In this document: positions 1 through 10,246 of the stretch, piece by piece
Numbering within the stretch: position 1 is the first letter of the stretch
Layout of the letters: every line of letters starts with the position of its first letter
DNA from: Tetrapyrgos nigripes
Taxonomy: Eukaryota > Basidiomycota > Agaricomycetes > Agaricales > Campanellaceae
Length of the DNA stretch: 64,000 nt
Assembly (NCBI GenBank): GCA_013368315.1
Contig: JAACJM010000279.1
Coordinates: 41,359-105,358, forward strand
Reading direction: 5' to 3'
Made by a program: the position numbers and the translations under genes
The notes under the pieces: model-generated
Database searches by the model: none
What the model saw: only the letters and a program-made list of their open reading frames with translations
What the model was told of the DNA's origin: nothing

Positions 1-150
1 TTACTTATTTGCAGAGAGGGATTCTTGGTTCAGATAGAGTGCCGAATTGAAGATCACACTTCAATCTTTTTGTGAAAGATGGTCGATAGTGTGAACAGTC
101 AGCCTTTGGGTGCGGATGAAGATCTCCCGGTGAGTGCAGATTGACTTTAC

Positions 151-301
151 ATCAGTGCGGGAAGGAACTACTGTGAGTGCGGGAAGAAACTACTGTGAGT
201 GTGGGAAGGAACTACTGGGAGTGCGGGGAGAAACTACTGTAAGTGCGGGAAGAAACTATTGCAAGTGCGGGGGAAAATATGGTAAGTACGGGGAATAATA
301 A
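151..301. repeat. 22-bp minisatellite, about 6-7 units
   Basis: Head-to-tail units of 22 bp with core GTGAGTGCGGGAAGAAACT, drifting toward the right end. Most units carry GTGAGT or GTAAGT, the fungal 5' splice-site consensus. It lies just upstream of the 389-1705 gene, so it could sit in a promoter, a 5' leader or an intron; the sequence does not decide which. Confidence 0.85.
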
Positions 302-388
302 AAGTGCAAATTGAACAGCATAGGGTTTTGCCTCAGACCAGTCTGCCCCATTGTTACCCTTGACCCGTGAGGGTGGAGACGGGTTTCG

Positions 389-1705
389 ATGGGGACAGGG
401 ATGGGTCAGAATTTTTTCCCCATGCTGTTCCCTATTTACATTGACCTGGAGGACATTGATATTGATCCTACTACCGTCGATGGCCTGACAGAGTATCTCG
501 GAAGGAATCAGATGCTCGAATCCTTCTCGCTGCGTGGTGACATGCAGTCTTCCAAAGTTGTCCTTGGATTTTTTCAGCCTTTGTATCAACTTGATCGATT
601 TTGCACGCTTTCTCTGGGTGTTTCGTTCGAGGAAGACTTGAGTCAAGCTTTCCCCGTCTCTGAAGCTGACTATCAGGAGGGACATGGTAGCCCTAATGGT
701 ATCAGTCTTCCCACCGACCCCAGTCATTGGTTCCCAGGCCAGGTCCTAATTCTGCATGACCTGGACACCCTAAACTTGTTCTCCAATGCTCGTTACTTTG
801 ATTTATCCACAACATGACTAGAGGTGCATACATGTCCTTCAGATGTGGATCACCTAGAGCTCCTAAATAGGTGCGCAGACCATGTCTCTATTTTGACTAT
901 TGATCCCTCATCTTGTGAGCTTATCCTCCTCCTCCTCCTCCATTGAAAGCTGTCATTCATTGCGTTTTATCCCATGCACAGTGCTCGGCCCCAATGAACA
1001 TCAAGATTTGGCCGAAGTCGACTTTTCACCTTTGCATTTGTTGCGTTTCAAAAAGCTAGAAAGCCTCAACTTCAAAGGGCTACAGTTTGACGATTATATG
1101 GGTGTCCAGCAGGGACATTTGATTCGTTCGATTTTGTGGGGATTTGGATTTTTGGAAGCTTCTGACTCATCTAGTTCTTCTGAACAAGTCAACGACACGA
1201 CGCTGACAGCTGTGCCGGCCCATTCAAGTCTTCACAGTCAGGACTCGGACTCGGACTCGTATGCGAACGACTGTCCTAGTCACGGTGGTGATCATGACGG
1301 TGTCACTGTCAACCTTTGCTTTCACTTTTGCAATCCCAAGTTCTACGACTATTACAGCAGAGACAAAGAGTGGTACCAATTTCCCCAACAGGACAAGTAT
1401 ATTGCCAAACTGGATAGGAGGATTGCAGATGCTTTGTCTCGCACCCGGCCTCAACGAGGAGGAGGAGGAGTTGGATGAAGCGGCTGAGGATCATATATCA
1501 GTACGACATGCACTACATGCTGAGCGAAGTTCCGATTGCGAGGTTGTGTCATGTCGAGAATTGGTTCTCGAAGATGAGGGAAAGTGGTCGTCAAAGTGGG
1601 GTTGAGGTTGTTTTTGAGGGTCTGGAGGACTGGTCTTATGTTGATCCTGATAAATATCCGGTCACAGTTCTGGAAGCCGGGTATTATGTATCAGACTTGG
1701 ATTAG
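389..1705 (+). CDS. F-box/LRR-like hypothetical protein, probably frameshifted
   Basis: Unknown protein whose segments resemble the leucine-rich halves of Agaricomycete F-box-type proteins (DHLELLNRCADHVSILTI near 845-900; HLLRFKKLESLNFKGL near 1036-1083). Joining the reading frames needs an intron of about 50 nt ending TTCAG near 841 and a good intron GTGAGC...CACAG at about 914-981. A frame change in a GAG/GGA-rich stretch near 1450-1475 separates the main exon from a C-terminal segment ending at 1705; it could be an indel. A Ser-rich, acidic linker lies near 1165-1260. No F-box motif is visible at the N terminus, so the family call is inference from LRR-like spacing. A chance assembly of open frames is possible but unlikely over 1.3 kb. 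Confidence 0.45.
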
Positions 1706-2120
1706 GATTCGGATTCAGAATGAATGATGAGAAGGAAGGAGGCTCGGGGAGATAATATTACCAAGTAGGACGATGCTTGGTAGTAAAGTGCACTCCGCAC
1801 TTAAGAGGTGATCATGATCCCAGTGATGCATGTGTAATTTTATATTCTATTCTATGAAAATCAAAGGATGCTTTCTCAGTTTGAGACGTTATCAAGACGG
1901 ACAGGATTGCGCAATGCAGCAGGCGAGCACACCAACCTTGAGAGGTTTCCCGTTCCAGTGCTAATACTTGGCCACTCTGAGAGCTTGTCTTTCACGGTCA
2001 AAGTCATGTCACCTTTTCGAGTCTCCATCTCGAGTCTCGTAAGGTATAAGTAGGTTATGGTCACTGTAAGCTACTATAGGCTATAGCATCTATCCTCAAA
2101 ATGATATGATATGATATGAT

Positions 2121-2755
2121 CAGTGTTGCCGAGGTCTGGGCCATGACCCTGTTGGCCCTGAACCGACCCCGGATCGACCCCGAGGTCCAGGTCCAGTGGC
2201 TATGCAGGACCTGACCCGGACCTAGAGGTCTGGGTCGAGGGCCAGAGGCTGCAGAGGAGGGCCGGACCCGACCGGACCCAGGACCTCAAGTGTCGGTATG
2301 ACCAAGTTTAGGGACTTGAAATGGTATCGTCGACCTTCTTTTGAGCTTCTTCGTAGTACATATAGTGACCTGAGCTGCCATGTGGTCGCCACAGTTCGTT
2401 TTCTTTCGTTTTCTCACCCAAAATAACTGTACTCAGAATATGCCGAGGATGACCTCACAGCTGCAAAAATGCGCAGACGCATTGTGGCTCCGTTATCACA
2501 GTAAGTATTGTCAATTTACATAGATACTAGTAGTAAAATACATTATTTATGGACTGGAGCACTTTTTATGGCTTTACCTTCGAGAAAAAATTTTCAATGT
2601 GCGGACCAGGGCCAACCCTGGACCGACCCTCTTGAACCGGGTCCAGCAGGTCCAGGGTCAAGGTCCAACGAGAAGGTGGACCGACCCCATAGGTCCAGGT
2701 TGAGGGCCAGAAAATTTTGGCCGGACCTGACCCGAACCGGACCTCGGCAACACTG
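2121..2755. mobile_element. hAT-like non-autonomous MITE with 8-bp target duplication
   Basis: Ends are a perfect 16-bp inverted repeat, CAGTGTTGCCGAGGTC at 2121 and its complement ending at 2755. The flanks repeat GATATGAT (2113-2120 and 2756-2763), an 8-bp duplication as made by hAT transposases, whose termini also typically start CAG/CAGTG. Both subterminal regions are crowded with GGTCC/GGACC motifs, a plausible transposase-binding array. No transposase is encoded in 635 bp. Caution: the target is a (GATAT)n microsatellite, so the duplication could partly be pre-existing repeat. Confidence 0.75.
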
Positions 2756-2779
2756 GATATGATATGATGGTGCCAATGA

Positions 2780-3010
2780 ACTCGATGAACAGTAAACTGG
2801 CACTGGATGTTAGAACTTGGGCCTTACTAAGTAGGCCCGGGTTTCTGTTTCATACATACATAGACTCGCCCATAGAACCATAGGACAATTGTCAATGATA
2901 GCAGCACTACTATTAGCTAGCTTCATTAAGACGGCTCAAGTTCTGAACCAACCTAAACTCCTAAATGTCTACATACATATGTCATATATAGATTTAGAGT
3001 AGATGTGTGT
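2780..3010. repeat. Dispersed repeat shared with 59.5-59.7 kb
   Basis: The stretch from the GGCACTGGATGTTAGAACT region to ACCTAAACTCCTAA matches 59490-59715 in the same orientation with scattered substitutions and small indels. No ORF, terminal repeat or target duplication could be recognised. Probably a decayed mobile element; family unknown. Confidence 0.6.
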
Positions 3011-3521
3011 ATGATGTGGTCTATGGCCACTGGCAGGTTATATACAACGTCTATTACACCCGTACCCGGTATGTGCGTAGAGGACCATGGCGTGTATTTC
3101 TACATATCTATCTATCTATCTTAGTACTTATGCTTTGTTCGTCATGAGTGGTCGGTCAGTAGTCGGTCGGTAGTCGGTACCGGTGCGCCTCCAAGTGCAA
3201 ATGCGAATCCAATAGGTATTGATCCCATCGGTGTCGGTGGCAACTTACTTTGTCTCAGTATTTGGACAGTATTCGGACAGTGAGTGCATCGACATCCATC
3301 TCCATCTCCATCATCGGTTCACGGCAGGTTGATATGTATATACACTCGTTTCAAGGTTCTGAAATTGAGTATACTTTTATACTTGTTGTATCCGAGTCTG
3401 AGGCCTGAGGTCTGAGCTTGTATACATGACTACTACATAGTAAGTAATGAGCTGATGCTACATAGCTAGACGGACGTACATGTAGTCTATATATGTACTA
3501 TGTAGGCGCTGAAATATAATA
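3011..3521. other. No supported gene; AT-rich spacer
   Basis: Contains short TA-rich runs, (CTAT)n near 3106-3120 and small direct repeats of GTCGGT near 3150-3180. No open frame or splice pattern stands out. Confidence 0.5.
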
Positions 3522-4535
3522 ACAATCACGCCGGAAGTACATTTCTATCGGCTCGATGGATAGATGAGCAGATAGGTGTACAGAAGTAGGATGTATTTGG
3601 AGTTCAGATATATATACAAATAAATGCTATTTTTTGACTCTAAATATTCGTACAGAAAGAACGTATATCTGGAAACCCCTAATTACACTTGATAGGTAAT
3701 GTCAAGAACAGGTTCAGATAGGGACTGGATGCCTCTCAGGCCACCACACAGGAACCAAAGACGAAGCAATAAGGCAAATAGATGGTATACATGAGTAAGC
3801 CAGTACTGGGCCAGAGTCTACATAGTACTGAGGACAATGCTGAGCAGTATGGATCAGAGGGACAGAAGTGGACAGACTGAGGAACTATCTACAAAGCCCT
3901 GGAGTATATATACAAAAGTGCGAAGGAGAACAAGATTAGATCAGCAGGTACTGATGGAAACAATCAAGGAATGATAATCAGGTATCTAAGTGATGTCAAT
4001 ATGTGTAACAGGTACAGATATGATCTGTCAATCAGAGAAATGATGCATCAAAGAAGATGGAAGCCATAGGTACAAGGAACATGATCTAGAACCAAAGAAG
4101 CGAAGAATGATGGAAGGGAGAAGAATGATGGAAGGGAGAAGAATGATGGAAGGGAGAAGAATGATGGAAGGGAGAAGAATGATGAAAGGAGAACAAAGAA
4201 CAGGGTCTAGAAGCGAAGGCATGAAGGGATTCATGACAGGTAAACAAAAAGATGGCACATGTAATCTATGTAAAGATGTACAAAAAGACGCCTAATTTGT
4301 ATAGCTATTCGAACAAAAGAAAGATAACCTTTTAAAGCTCCGGATACATGTCCAGAAATCCCGTATATCTGAGGCACATATACAGGTGCAGATAGGAGTC
4401 CAAATGGACCATCTATCCAGAGTTCAGATAGGTCTGCAGATATATCATATTTCCGGAGTCAGAATAGGACGCAGGCACGTCAGTGGCTTGACACAGTCGC
4501 GTTTCCAACGCGTCCACTGCAAGGCGCATCTGCGT
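3522..4535 (+). repeat. Dispersed repeat B, copy 1, with a 544-bp extra segment
   Basis: Matches 43290-43757 in inverted orientation. The match starts at TCACGCCGGAAGTAC near 3525, runs to about 3698, stops for 544 bp, and resumes from 4243 to about 4535. The extra block (3699-4242) is bounded by the direct repeat AGGTA (3694-3698 and 4238-4242), so it is either an insertion here or a deletion by recombination in the other copy. It carries the 18-bp minisatellite. On the minus strand the distal end reads as a short frame starting MRLAVDALETRL, the same exon-like motif seen at 7.85 and 43.3 kb. Confidence 0.75.
4104..4193. repeat. 18-bp minisatellite, five units
   Basis: Five head-to-tail copies of AGAATGATGGAAGGGAGA, the last with changes. 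The period is a multiple of three, so it gives an open frame on both strands; that is a by-product of the repeat, not evidence for a gene. Confidence 0.9.
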
Positions 4536-5105
4536 CAGAAGTCGTCGTGTACGCTGTTGCTGCCAAGTTTGGCTTTGTGTGTAGCATTGGCCCGTCCTTC
4601 CCAAGACGATAAACGTGTGATGGTCTTGAAAGCGTTGTCTTGCAAAACGTAGATGCCCTGGATTGACTTGGTGAGCTGGAATACCTTGAGGGATGGGGTA
4701 AAAACACTGCAAAGTTCGCACCAACATGCAATCCAATAGCTTCAAGACGCGTTCTGATAGCTTCTTCCTCTTCATCCACTGCAGCGTTTTTCCCTGAACG
4801 AGAATTGAGACTGACGGTCGAGTCTCTGGGGTTTTCGGTCTTTAGAGGCAAAGTCAATAGTGCAGGTTGTGGTGGTGGGATCAGTCCGGCATCGACCATT
4901 TCTTTTTCTATATCCTCTTGGACCGAGCAGTCACTACAGCTGAAGATTCATGTAGAGTGTTGTCGACTTCGATCAAGAAATAGTCCATCATTGCGCCGTC
5001 AACATAGCGCATTGGCGGATTGGCCAGAGTAGCAGGACTCGGAGTGACCAGCGAGCTGGCAGATTTGGAGGAGCTCGAGATCTGTATGGAAGGGCGACTG
5101 GACAT
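4536..5105 (-). pseudogene. trs33: TRAPP complex subunit Trs33/TRAPPC6-like, broken
   Basis: Recognised by three blocks in family order on the minus strand: the N-terminal block MMDYFLIEVDNTLHESSA, the middle block IRTRLEAIGLHVGANF, and VLQDNAFKTITRLSSWEGRA. Trs33 is a Bet3-family subunit of the TRAPP tethering complexes that act at the Golgi. Three lesions are visible. A TA dinucleotide is inserted near 4910, shifting frame between TARSKRI and EKEMVDAG. The conserved stretch between GANF and the VLQDNAF block, normally some 40 residues, is reduced to about 17. The C terminus stops near 4537 where repeat B begins, lacking the usual final hydrophobic segment. The start ATG is at 5105. Family recognition is from memory of conserved motifs; the disruption is seen directly. 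Confidence 0.6.
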
Positions 5106-5531
5106 GGTGGTTGATGGAAAAGGAGACACAGCGAGTAGTTGTACCAATGGATGATCTTCATGGGCTCCCGGAAACAAGTGCACCGACAGCGGATGATGTT
5201 TAGACCGTACGAGGCACAGTCTGAGTGGAGGTTTGAAGCGAGGAACGAAATAGCATCTGACACCAAGCGCTGCACAATGAACTGAGAGAGAGTGGAGGGT
5301 AACTCTGCATTATCCTCATGTGGAGAACTTTGTTGGTTGACCTTCACAGAGGATTCCAAAAATACGGGCTAACAGCTCGACGGGCAAAGACGGAGGAATG
5401 GCCGGTTGGGATGGAAAACGTCCAAATCTACACCCAAGAATGTACATACAACACAGATATGAAAGCAAGAAACATGATAGCAAACAGAAAACAACGACGC
5501 TAAAGAAAAAGAGGAGAAAAGCCCCAATTGC

Positions 5532-6068
5532 TCAGCCAACAAGTTCCCTCGCCCTATCAACGGCGTCGCAGGCATCTCTCAATCCAAATGCTGCTTTGAA
5601 GACGAATTCCTCTCGGTGCTTTGAAGAGCAATTCGGGCAAGCGCCATTGCTTTTGTGGGTATATTTAAGTACTTGCTGATGAGCTTCATGTTCTGAAACA
5701 TTTGTGAGTGAAAAGACTGATGGATACTCTCAAAACGTACCGATACCGAACATTCTCTCTTCGCTGACCCAAACCCAATATACCAGTTTGAATCCCTTCG
5801 ACTTGTCTTTGCACCTCCACTCCTGCAGTCTGTGTCTCGGTGTGCGACGGGTACAGCCGATTTTGCAGGCTTTGCCGTTTCTAAATGACAGGACGTACAC
5901 CCAAGCATCCCTCTTCACCCTAGCAGAAACTGGCCTATCCACCCAGTCATGGAAAACCAGAAACTTGCGGAAACGGTGAATGAATGATATGTAGAGTAGC
6001 ATATCATCTACCACCATGAGTACGTGAATGTATTTGGGGCTTTGAGGACGTGTAGGCCCAGGCAGCAA
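5532..6068 (-). CDS. T5orf172 (GIY-YIG-like) domain protein, copy 1
   Basis: Two exons, 5741-6068 and 5532-5692, around a 48-nt intron (GTACGT...TTTCAG). Exon 1 has WVYVLSFRNGKACKIGCTRR, the YVL...KIG core of T5orf172/DUF1766 proteins, which are related to GIY-YIG nucleases. Exon 2 has CPNCSSKHREEFI-like residues, the C-x2-C...H-x-E-x-F signature near the end of the domain. Fungal relatives are of unknown function and may bind or cut DNA. A further in-frame 48-nt intron between the LMVV and FLVFHDW segments is possible. The start at 6068 is the first in-frame ATG upstream of the domain but is not otherwise proven. The gene is part of an inverted duplication with 41305-41843; the two copies differ by a few substitutions and both stay open. 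Confidence 0.65.
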
Positions 6069-6171
6069 TGACAGAGGCGGGAGGCAGTGACCAAAGTGTC
6101 GGTCGCGTGATTATTGCTTGCGTCAATTCCTTCCTCCCAACTCCCTCTCATTTCCTTCCTTTCCCTCTCCT

Positions 6172-6314
6172 TCTCCCTACAAATTTTCTACACCTCCAAT
6201 CCCAACTCCAACTCTATGTCATCAAAATACCCACACGCCGAAAACACAAAAATATCCGCTCGGCAGAAAGGCGTACAGAAACTTTCAGCGTGCCAGAATT
6301 CCTCATCTTCTTCT
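6172..6314. mobile_element. Short insertion carrying an ATATCCGCTCGGC motif
   Basis: Relative to the paralogous right arm (41190-41260), the left arm has about 140 extra bases between TTTCCCTCTC and TTAAAACTCGAGG. The insert holds AATATCCGCTCGGCAGAAAG, also present at 40177-40200 and, inverted, at 40264-40295. It looks like a fragment of a small palindromic MITE; ends are not sharp enough to call a target duplication. Confidence 0.4.
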
Positions 6315-6914
6315 TAAAACTCGAGGGCACAGACACCAAAACTGACCCCAATTGATGGCGAGGGATATATAATATGAAGAGTTTGAGGGGGAGGGGGAGG
6401 CCATTTCCTGGTATTGGTATGTCAACGCTGGGGATGGGGATAGGTTCTCCGAGCCCGAGTCTGTGAAGAGGGGAATGGGTACCGGTACCGGTGGTGGTAG
6501 CGAGGAAGGGATGCTTATGGAGGTCTTGGAGAGGAGGGATTAGAAGAGGAGGATGTGCAAAGGGCCAAGGCCCGTCGACAGTCAAAGCCAATGCCAATGC
6601 CAAAGTGAGAATACAAATCAGTGTCGACCACTTCCACAATCCTACTAGTCTCGTTCTCGTTCACCTCTACTTTGCTCCAAATGCATTTGTCAGTAAAAGC
6701 AAAGCCATGACAAGCTTAAGGGAACGCATGTTTTTGGGTGCTTTGGTGAATGCGTATTCGAGGCCGGTGATGGACGAAGATTTCGCTGAATGCGATCAGG
6801 ATGTAACTGCAGTGCGATTAAGTAGTTTTAGTATCAGTTTAAAAACTAAAAGTGACTTGAAAAGACTCACGATCTACTTTGTATCCAACATTGAGAGGAG
6901 AAACAGCGTCACAG

Positions 6915-7617
6915 TCAACAGCGTTGGCAAATTTCCCGCATGGGGATGTCTGGCTTCAGATCAATCCTCAACAATCTATCATCCTCGTTCCATCTATTCT
7001 GTGTCCATTCTTCGTCTCCCAAAAAATCCTTAAAGTAGACCAAACGAGCCCTTGGAATAGCAGAATGCATGTAAACCTCCTTTCCTTCAGCCCTGTAAAG
7101 CGACGTCCAGGGGAGCACCAGGTTTAGGCAATGTATTCGGGTGAGGATGTGAATGGGAAGCGTCTGGTTGGGATTGCCATAAAAAGTTCCTCGACTGCTA
7201 TCCATCTCACTGCCATGTTCTACCCCATCCAATTCTACCTCCTGCGCACTACGCAACGCACTTGTCTGTATATCCAAATTCTTCGGCCTGGTTTCCGAGG
7301 CCACCCGTGCTCCAAACCCATGTGGCCATCAGAGGTGAGAACTGGGTCAGCAAGAGGTGTCGGGGCCATGGAATGGGGTCTGAAGACGGATTGGTCTGAC
7401 CCTTCGTCTTTGGTGACAGTCTGCATTGCAGGTGAGAGTGGTTGACCCCTCATCGGAATAGAGTCTGGACCTGTAAGGAAGGTAAAAGGATAACATCTTC
7501 CTTTGCTGGAGCTGTTGGTGGTCTTGGGGACTTTCTGGCGCGTTTCTGGGGCATCAACATCGTCAAAGACGATGAGAACGCATCAGACGGGGCAGTCGAG
7601 GTATCATTGGATGACAT
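6915..7617 (-). CDS. Unidentified multi-exon gene or relic
   Basis: An ATG at 7617 opens MSSNDTSTAPSDAF, a Ser/Thr-rich start. Further downstream on the same strand lies a clean 130-codon frame (6915-7304) with EEWTQNRWNEDDRLLRIDLK. I cannot place all introns: a 24-nt gap GTTATCC...TTACAG near 7480 is too short, so one or more indels may exist. The EEWTQNRWNEDDRLL segment recurs at 37385-37460 on the opposite strand in a damaged form, so the family was part of the inverted duplication. No known domain was recognised. Confidence 0.35.
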
Positions 7618-7844
7618 GATCGGAAGCTTTTTTTTCTTCGAGTTCTTGGCGACCCAGAACAATCGTGAAAGGATAGAGACGAGATATGAGTATGGGGAAT
7701 GGGAGAAAAGAAAGAGACTCGTCAGTATGACACGAAAAATGATGAGAAAGAGAAAGGTAAGGCTTACCTTCTTGGTCTTCTCATCGAGGCCATCGTCGAG
7801 GAAGAACTCTTCGGTGAAGAAGATGAGGGATTGCGGGTGCGTCA

Positions 7845-7905
7845 GTGGCTTGACGCGGTCACGTCTCCAATGCGTCCACTGCAAGACGTGTCTACGTGAA
7901 AGAAT
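7845..7905. repeat. 62-bp exon-like motif, copy C
   Basis: Minus-strand sequence CGTCTTGCAGTGGACGCATT and the following 40 bases match the ends of repeat B at 4479-4535 and 43297-43355. Translated, all three give (M/T)RLAVD(A/T)LET followed by RQATD; here a TGA interrupts the reading. Outside the 62 bp there is no similarity to the other two loci. Confidence 0.6.
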
Positions 7906-8042
7906 ACCGTAGTAGTGATGTGACAAACGGGCCAATAAATTGAGTGCAATTGGAGTTCGTAACTGGTTGATGTCGGCATCATATGAGTCGGTCAGTGCGT
8001 GAGTTGTGACTCTGTACGTTTCTTATCTTTTCTTCTCTCCTT

Positions 8043-8760
8043 TTATCTTAGTGATTCAGCAAGCAGCCTCGCAAAGGTCTGATTAGAATCGGAGGTACCA
8101 GGAGTTGGTAACCACACTCTGACTGCATCCTCCATTTGCCCTTGACCTTCTGGAGCGTTAACAATGATACTTGCCACCAGCAAAACGTTCCACTCACCCA
8201 AATTCAACAACGAATCTCGCAACAGGATACGTGCTGTAGTCGAAAGCATGGTCTGCAACGTAATTGAAGCATTCTGCAGATAATGGTATAATCAAGAGGA
8301 TTACCGGCAAGGGATAAAAACACACCTGAATTGCTGTAGAGGTTACCTTGAGTGCCATTTTCAAATCCGAGAGGCCCGTTATTACAACTCAAGGCTACAG
8401 AAATTGGATCAAAACACTATGATATTCTGTCCAACTTGAACAGCACTCTCCAACACCATTGCAACCCCGAGGACTCTAGTTACCTTGTCGTTGTTCCCCT
8501 CAGCTACACCATGAGCATCAGCAGCAGCTCTGGCTTCCACTAAAATATTCACAACTGCTGGCCCACCCATCAATTTGCATGCTCTGTCCAACTTGAACAG
8601 CACTCTCCAACACCATTGCAACCCTGAGGGCTCTAGTTACCTCGTCGCTGTTCCCCTCAGCTACACAACGAGCATCAGCAGCAGCTCTGGCTTCCGCTAA
8701 AATATTCGCAATTGCTGGCCCACCCATCAATTTCCATGCACTTCCCAAACCTCCCACCGA
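8043..8760 (-). CDS. Unidentified gene with a tandemly duplicated exon
   Basis: Minus-strand exons are well framed at the 3' end: 8198-8273 (NASITLQTMLSTTARILL) and 8043-8149 (EGQGQMEDAVRVWLPTPG, ending SLR and stop), joined by a 48-nt intron GTGAGT...TCCAG. An upstream intron ends CTGCAG at 8274. Further upstream the segment MGGPAIANILAEARAAADA is present twice, in a 159-bp tandem duplication (8426-8584 and 8585-8743). The two copies differ at several codons, and the downstream one loses the frame after ESAVQVGQ. The function is unknown. Duplication may have created a broken or an exon-doubled gene. Confidence 0.4.
8426..8743. repeat. 159-bp tandem duplication
   Basis: Two adjacent copies starting CTGTCCAACTTGAACAGCAC at 8426 and 8585, about 95 percent alike by eye. 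Contained in the gene above. Confidence 0.85.
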
Positions 8761-8839
8761 GACCTTCCACGGTCCTTGAAATGATCGAGCATTTCAAGCC
8801 GCTGGTCACTCAGCTGGTCCTGCTCATGGCCAAAGTGAC

Positions 8840-9990
8840 CAAAACCTTCAATTTAGAGGGGCTTGGATTAGCCTTCCATTTGTGAGAGATGGTCCTCTTC
8901 CTGCTTGAAGTCTTGACGAGGTCAATGAGAACACTACTAAATCTATTGAGTCAGAGCGTGAGATGCAGCAAAAGTGAACATGCACTCTTGCTTGGGCTTG
9001 TCTGTCAAAAGGACAAAATGGTTTTCCCAATCGGAGGTGGTCTAAAAAATCGTATGAATCATGAGAAGTGTCAGCATTGAAGAACGCCCCCAGTCACAAG
9101 TCAATGCACCTGATATTTAAGATACAAATCATCCATGAAAGTTTTTCCTTGGTTCTGGTTTCCAAGGAATGAGGAACCTGGAGTATAAGCGTCAGCTTGG
9201 AAAGAAAAGGAGGAGGAGAAAAAACTACCTTGCTACTGTACTGCAGATCTTCACACAACGGTGTCTCCTTTGCGAAGAAAGACCGATGTGGCGATAGAAG
9301 CGCAATCTATCTGCACCAGAGGACGAAACACATTCGTCTTCAGATATTGTAGCACCGAAACGAATTTGAATGCTAGAGAGGGAGGGAGAGAGAAAGAGCG
9401 AGAGGAAGTTCAAGATGGTTTGATTTGTGAGATGGTCCTCTTCCTGCTTGGGGTCTTGACGAGGGCAATGAGAGCACTTCTAAATCTATCGAGTCAGAGT
9501 GTGAGATGCAGCAAAAGTGAACACGCACTCTTGCTTGGGCTTGTCTGTCAAAAGGACAAAAATGGTTTTCCCAATCGGAGGTGGTCTAAAAAATCGTATG
9601 AATCATGAGAAGTGTCAGCATTGAAGAACACCCCCAGTCACAAGTCATCGCACCTGATATTTAAGATACAAATCATCCATGAAAAGTTTTCCTTGGTTCC
9701 GGTTTCCAAGGAATGAGGAACCTGGAGTATAAGTGTCAGCTTGGAAAGAAAAGGAGGAGAAGGAGAAAAGAACTACCTTGCTACTGTACTGCAGATCTTC
9801 ACACAATGGTGTTTCCTTCGCGAGAAAAGACCGATGTGGTGATAGAAGCGCATTCTATCTGCACCAGAGGACGAAACACATTCGTCTTCAGATATTGTAG
9901 CATCGAAACAAATTCGAATGCTAGAGTGGGGGAGAGAGAGAAAAAGCGAGAGGAAGTTCAAGATGGGAGTCAAGACAATAGATTAGACCC
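8840..9990 (-). repeat. Repeat X, two tandem copies
   Basis: Two copies (about 8855-9413 and 9424-9990) of the block also found at 34977-37262 in inverted orientation. Read on the minus strand, each copy looks like spliced gene sequence: an exon ending VKICSTVAR, intron GTAGTT...CTCCAG, a short exon, intron GTGCGA...TTTAG, then an exon with TTSDWENHFCPFDRQAQA. No known domain is recognisable. Probably a duplicated fragment of a host gene or of an unclassified element. The second copy preserves the empty Tc1 target site at 9856-9857. Confidence 0.65.
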
Positions 9991-10246
9991 TGACGCAAGT
10001 TGATTACTCCTTCCCACACGTGACGCAGAACAATAACGCAGACTCAGACTGTATCCGATGTCGATAATCCTGTAGATAATAGACAATGCTAGGAGAAGCT
10101 CAGCGGGCACCCCGTCATGCAATAGCTTTCGTTGTCACTTTGATATTGAAATAAAATCAAGTCATAATTCATAACTACAAGTCACATAATAATACATATT
10201 ATCGTAACCTTATGTCCCTGTCTGACAGAACCAGCCTTCAACGTTA

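Noticed and set aside
212..727. 171-codon minus-strand frame over the minisatellite and first gene
   Set aside because: Antisense to the better-supported LRR-like gene and partly produced by the repeat; no splice or motif support.
4028..4295. Repetitive frames (IILLPS and RRMMEG repeats)
   Set aside because: Direct product of an 18-bp minisatellite whose period is divisible by three.
4479..4535. tRNA- or SINE-head-like fold (D-arm-like GCGTCAGTGG)
   Set aside because: No matching acceptor stem or T-arm consensus; the sequence reads better as a coding-like exon motif.
6214..6639. Apparent signal-peptide protein (WKWSTLICILTLALALALTV)
   Set aside because: The frame starts at TTG, not ATG, has no supporting splice sites and runs into an inserted repeat.
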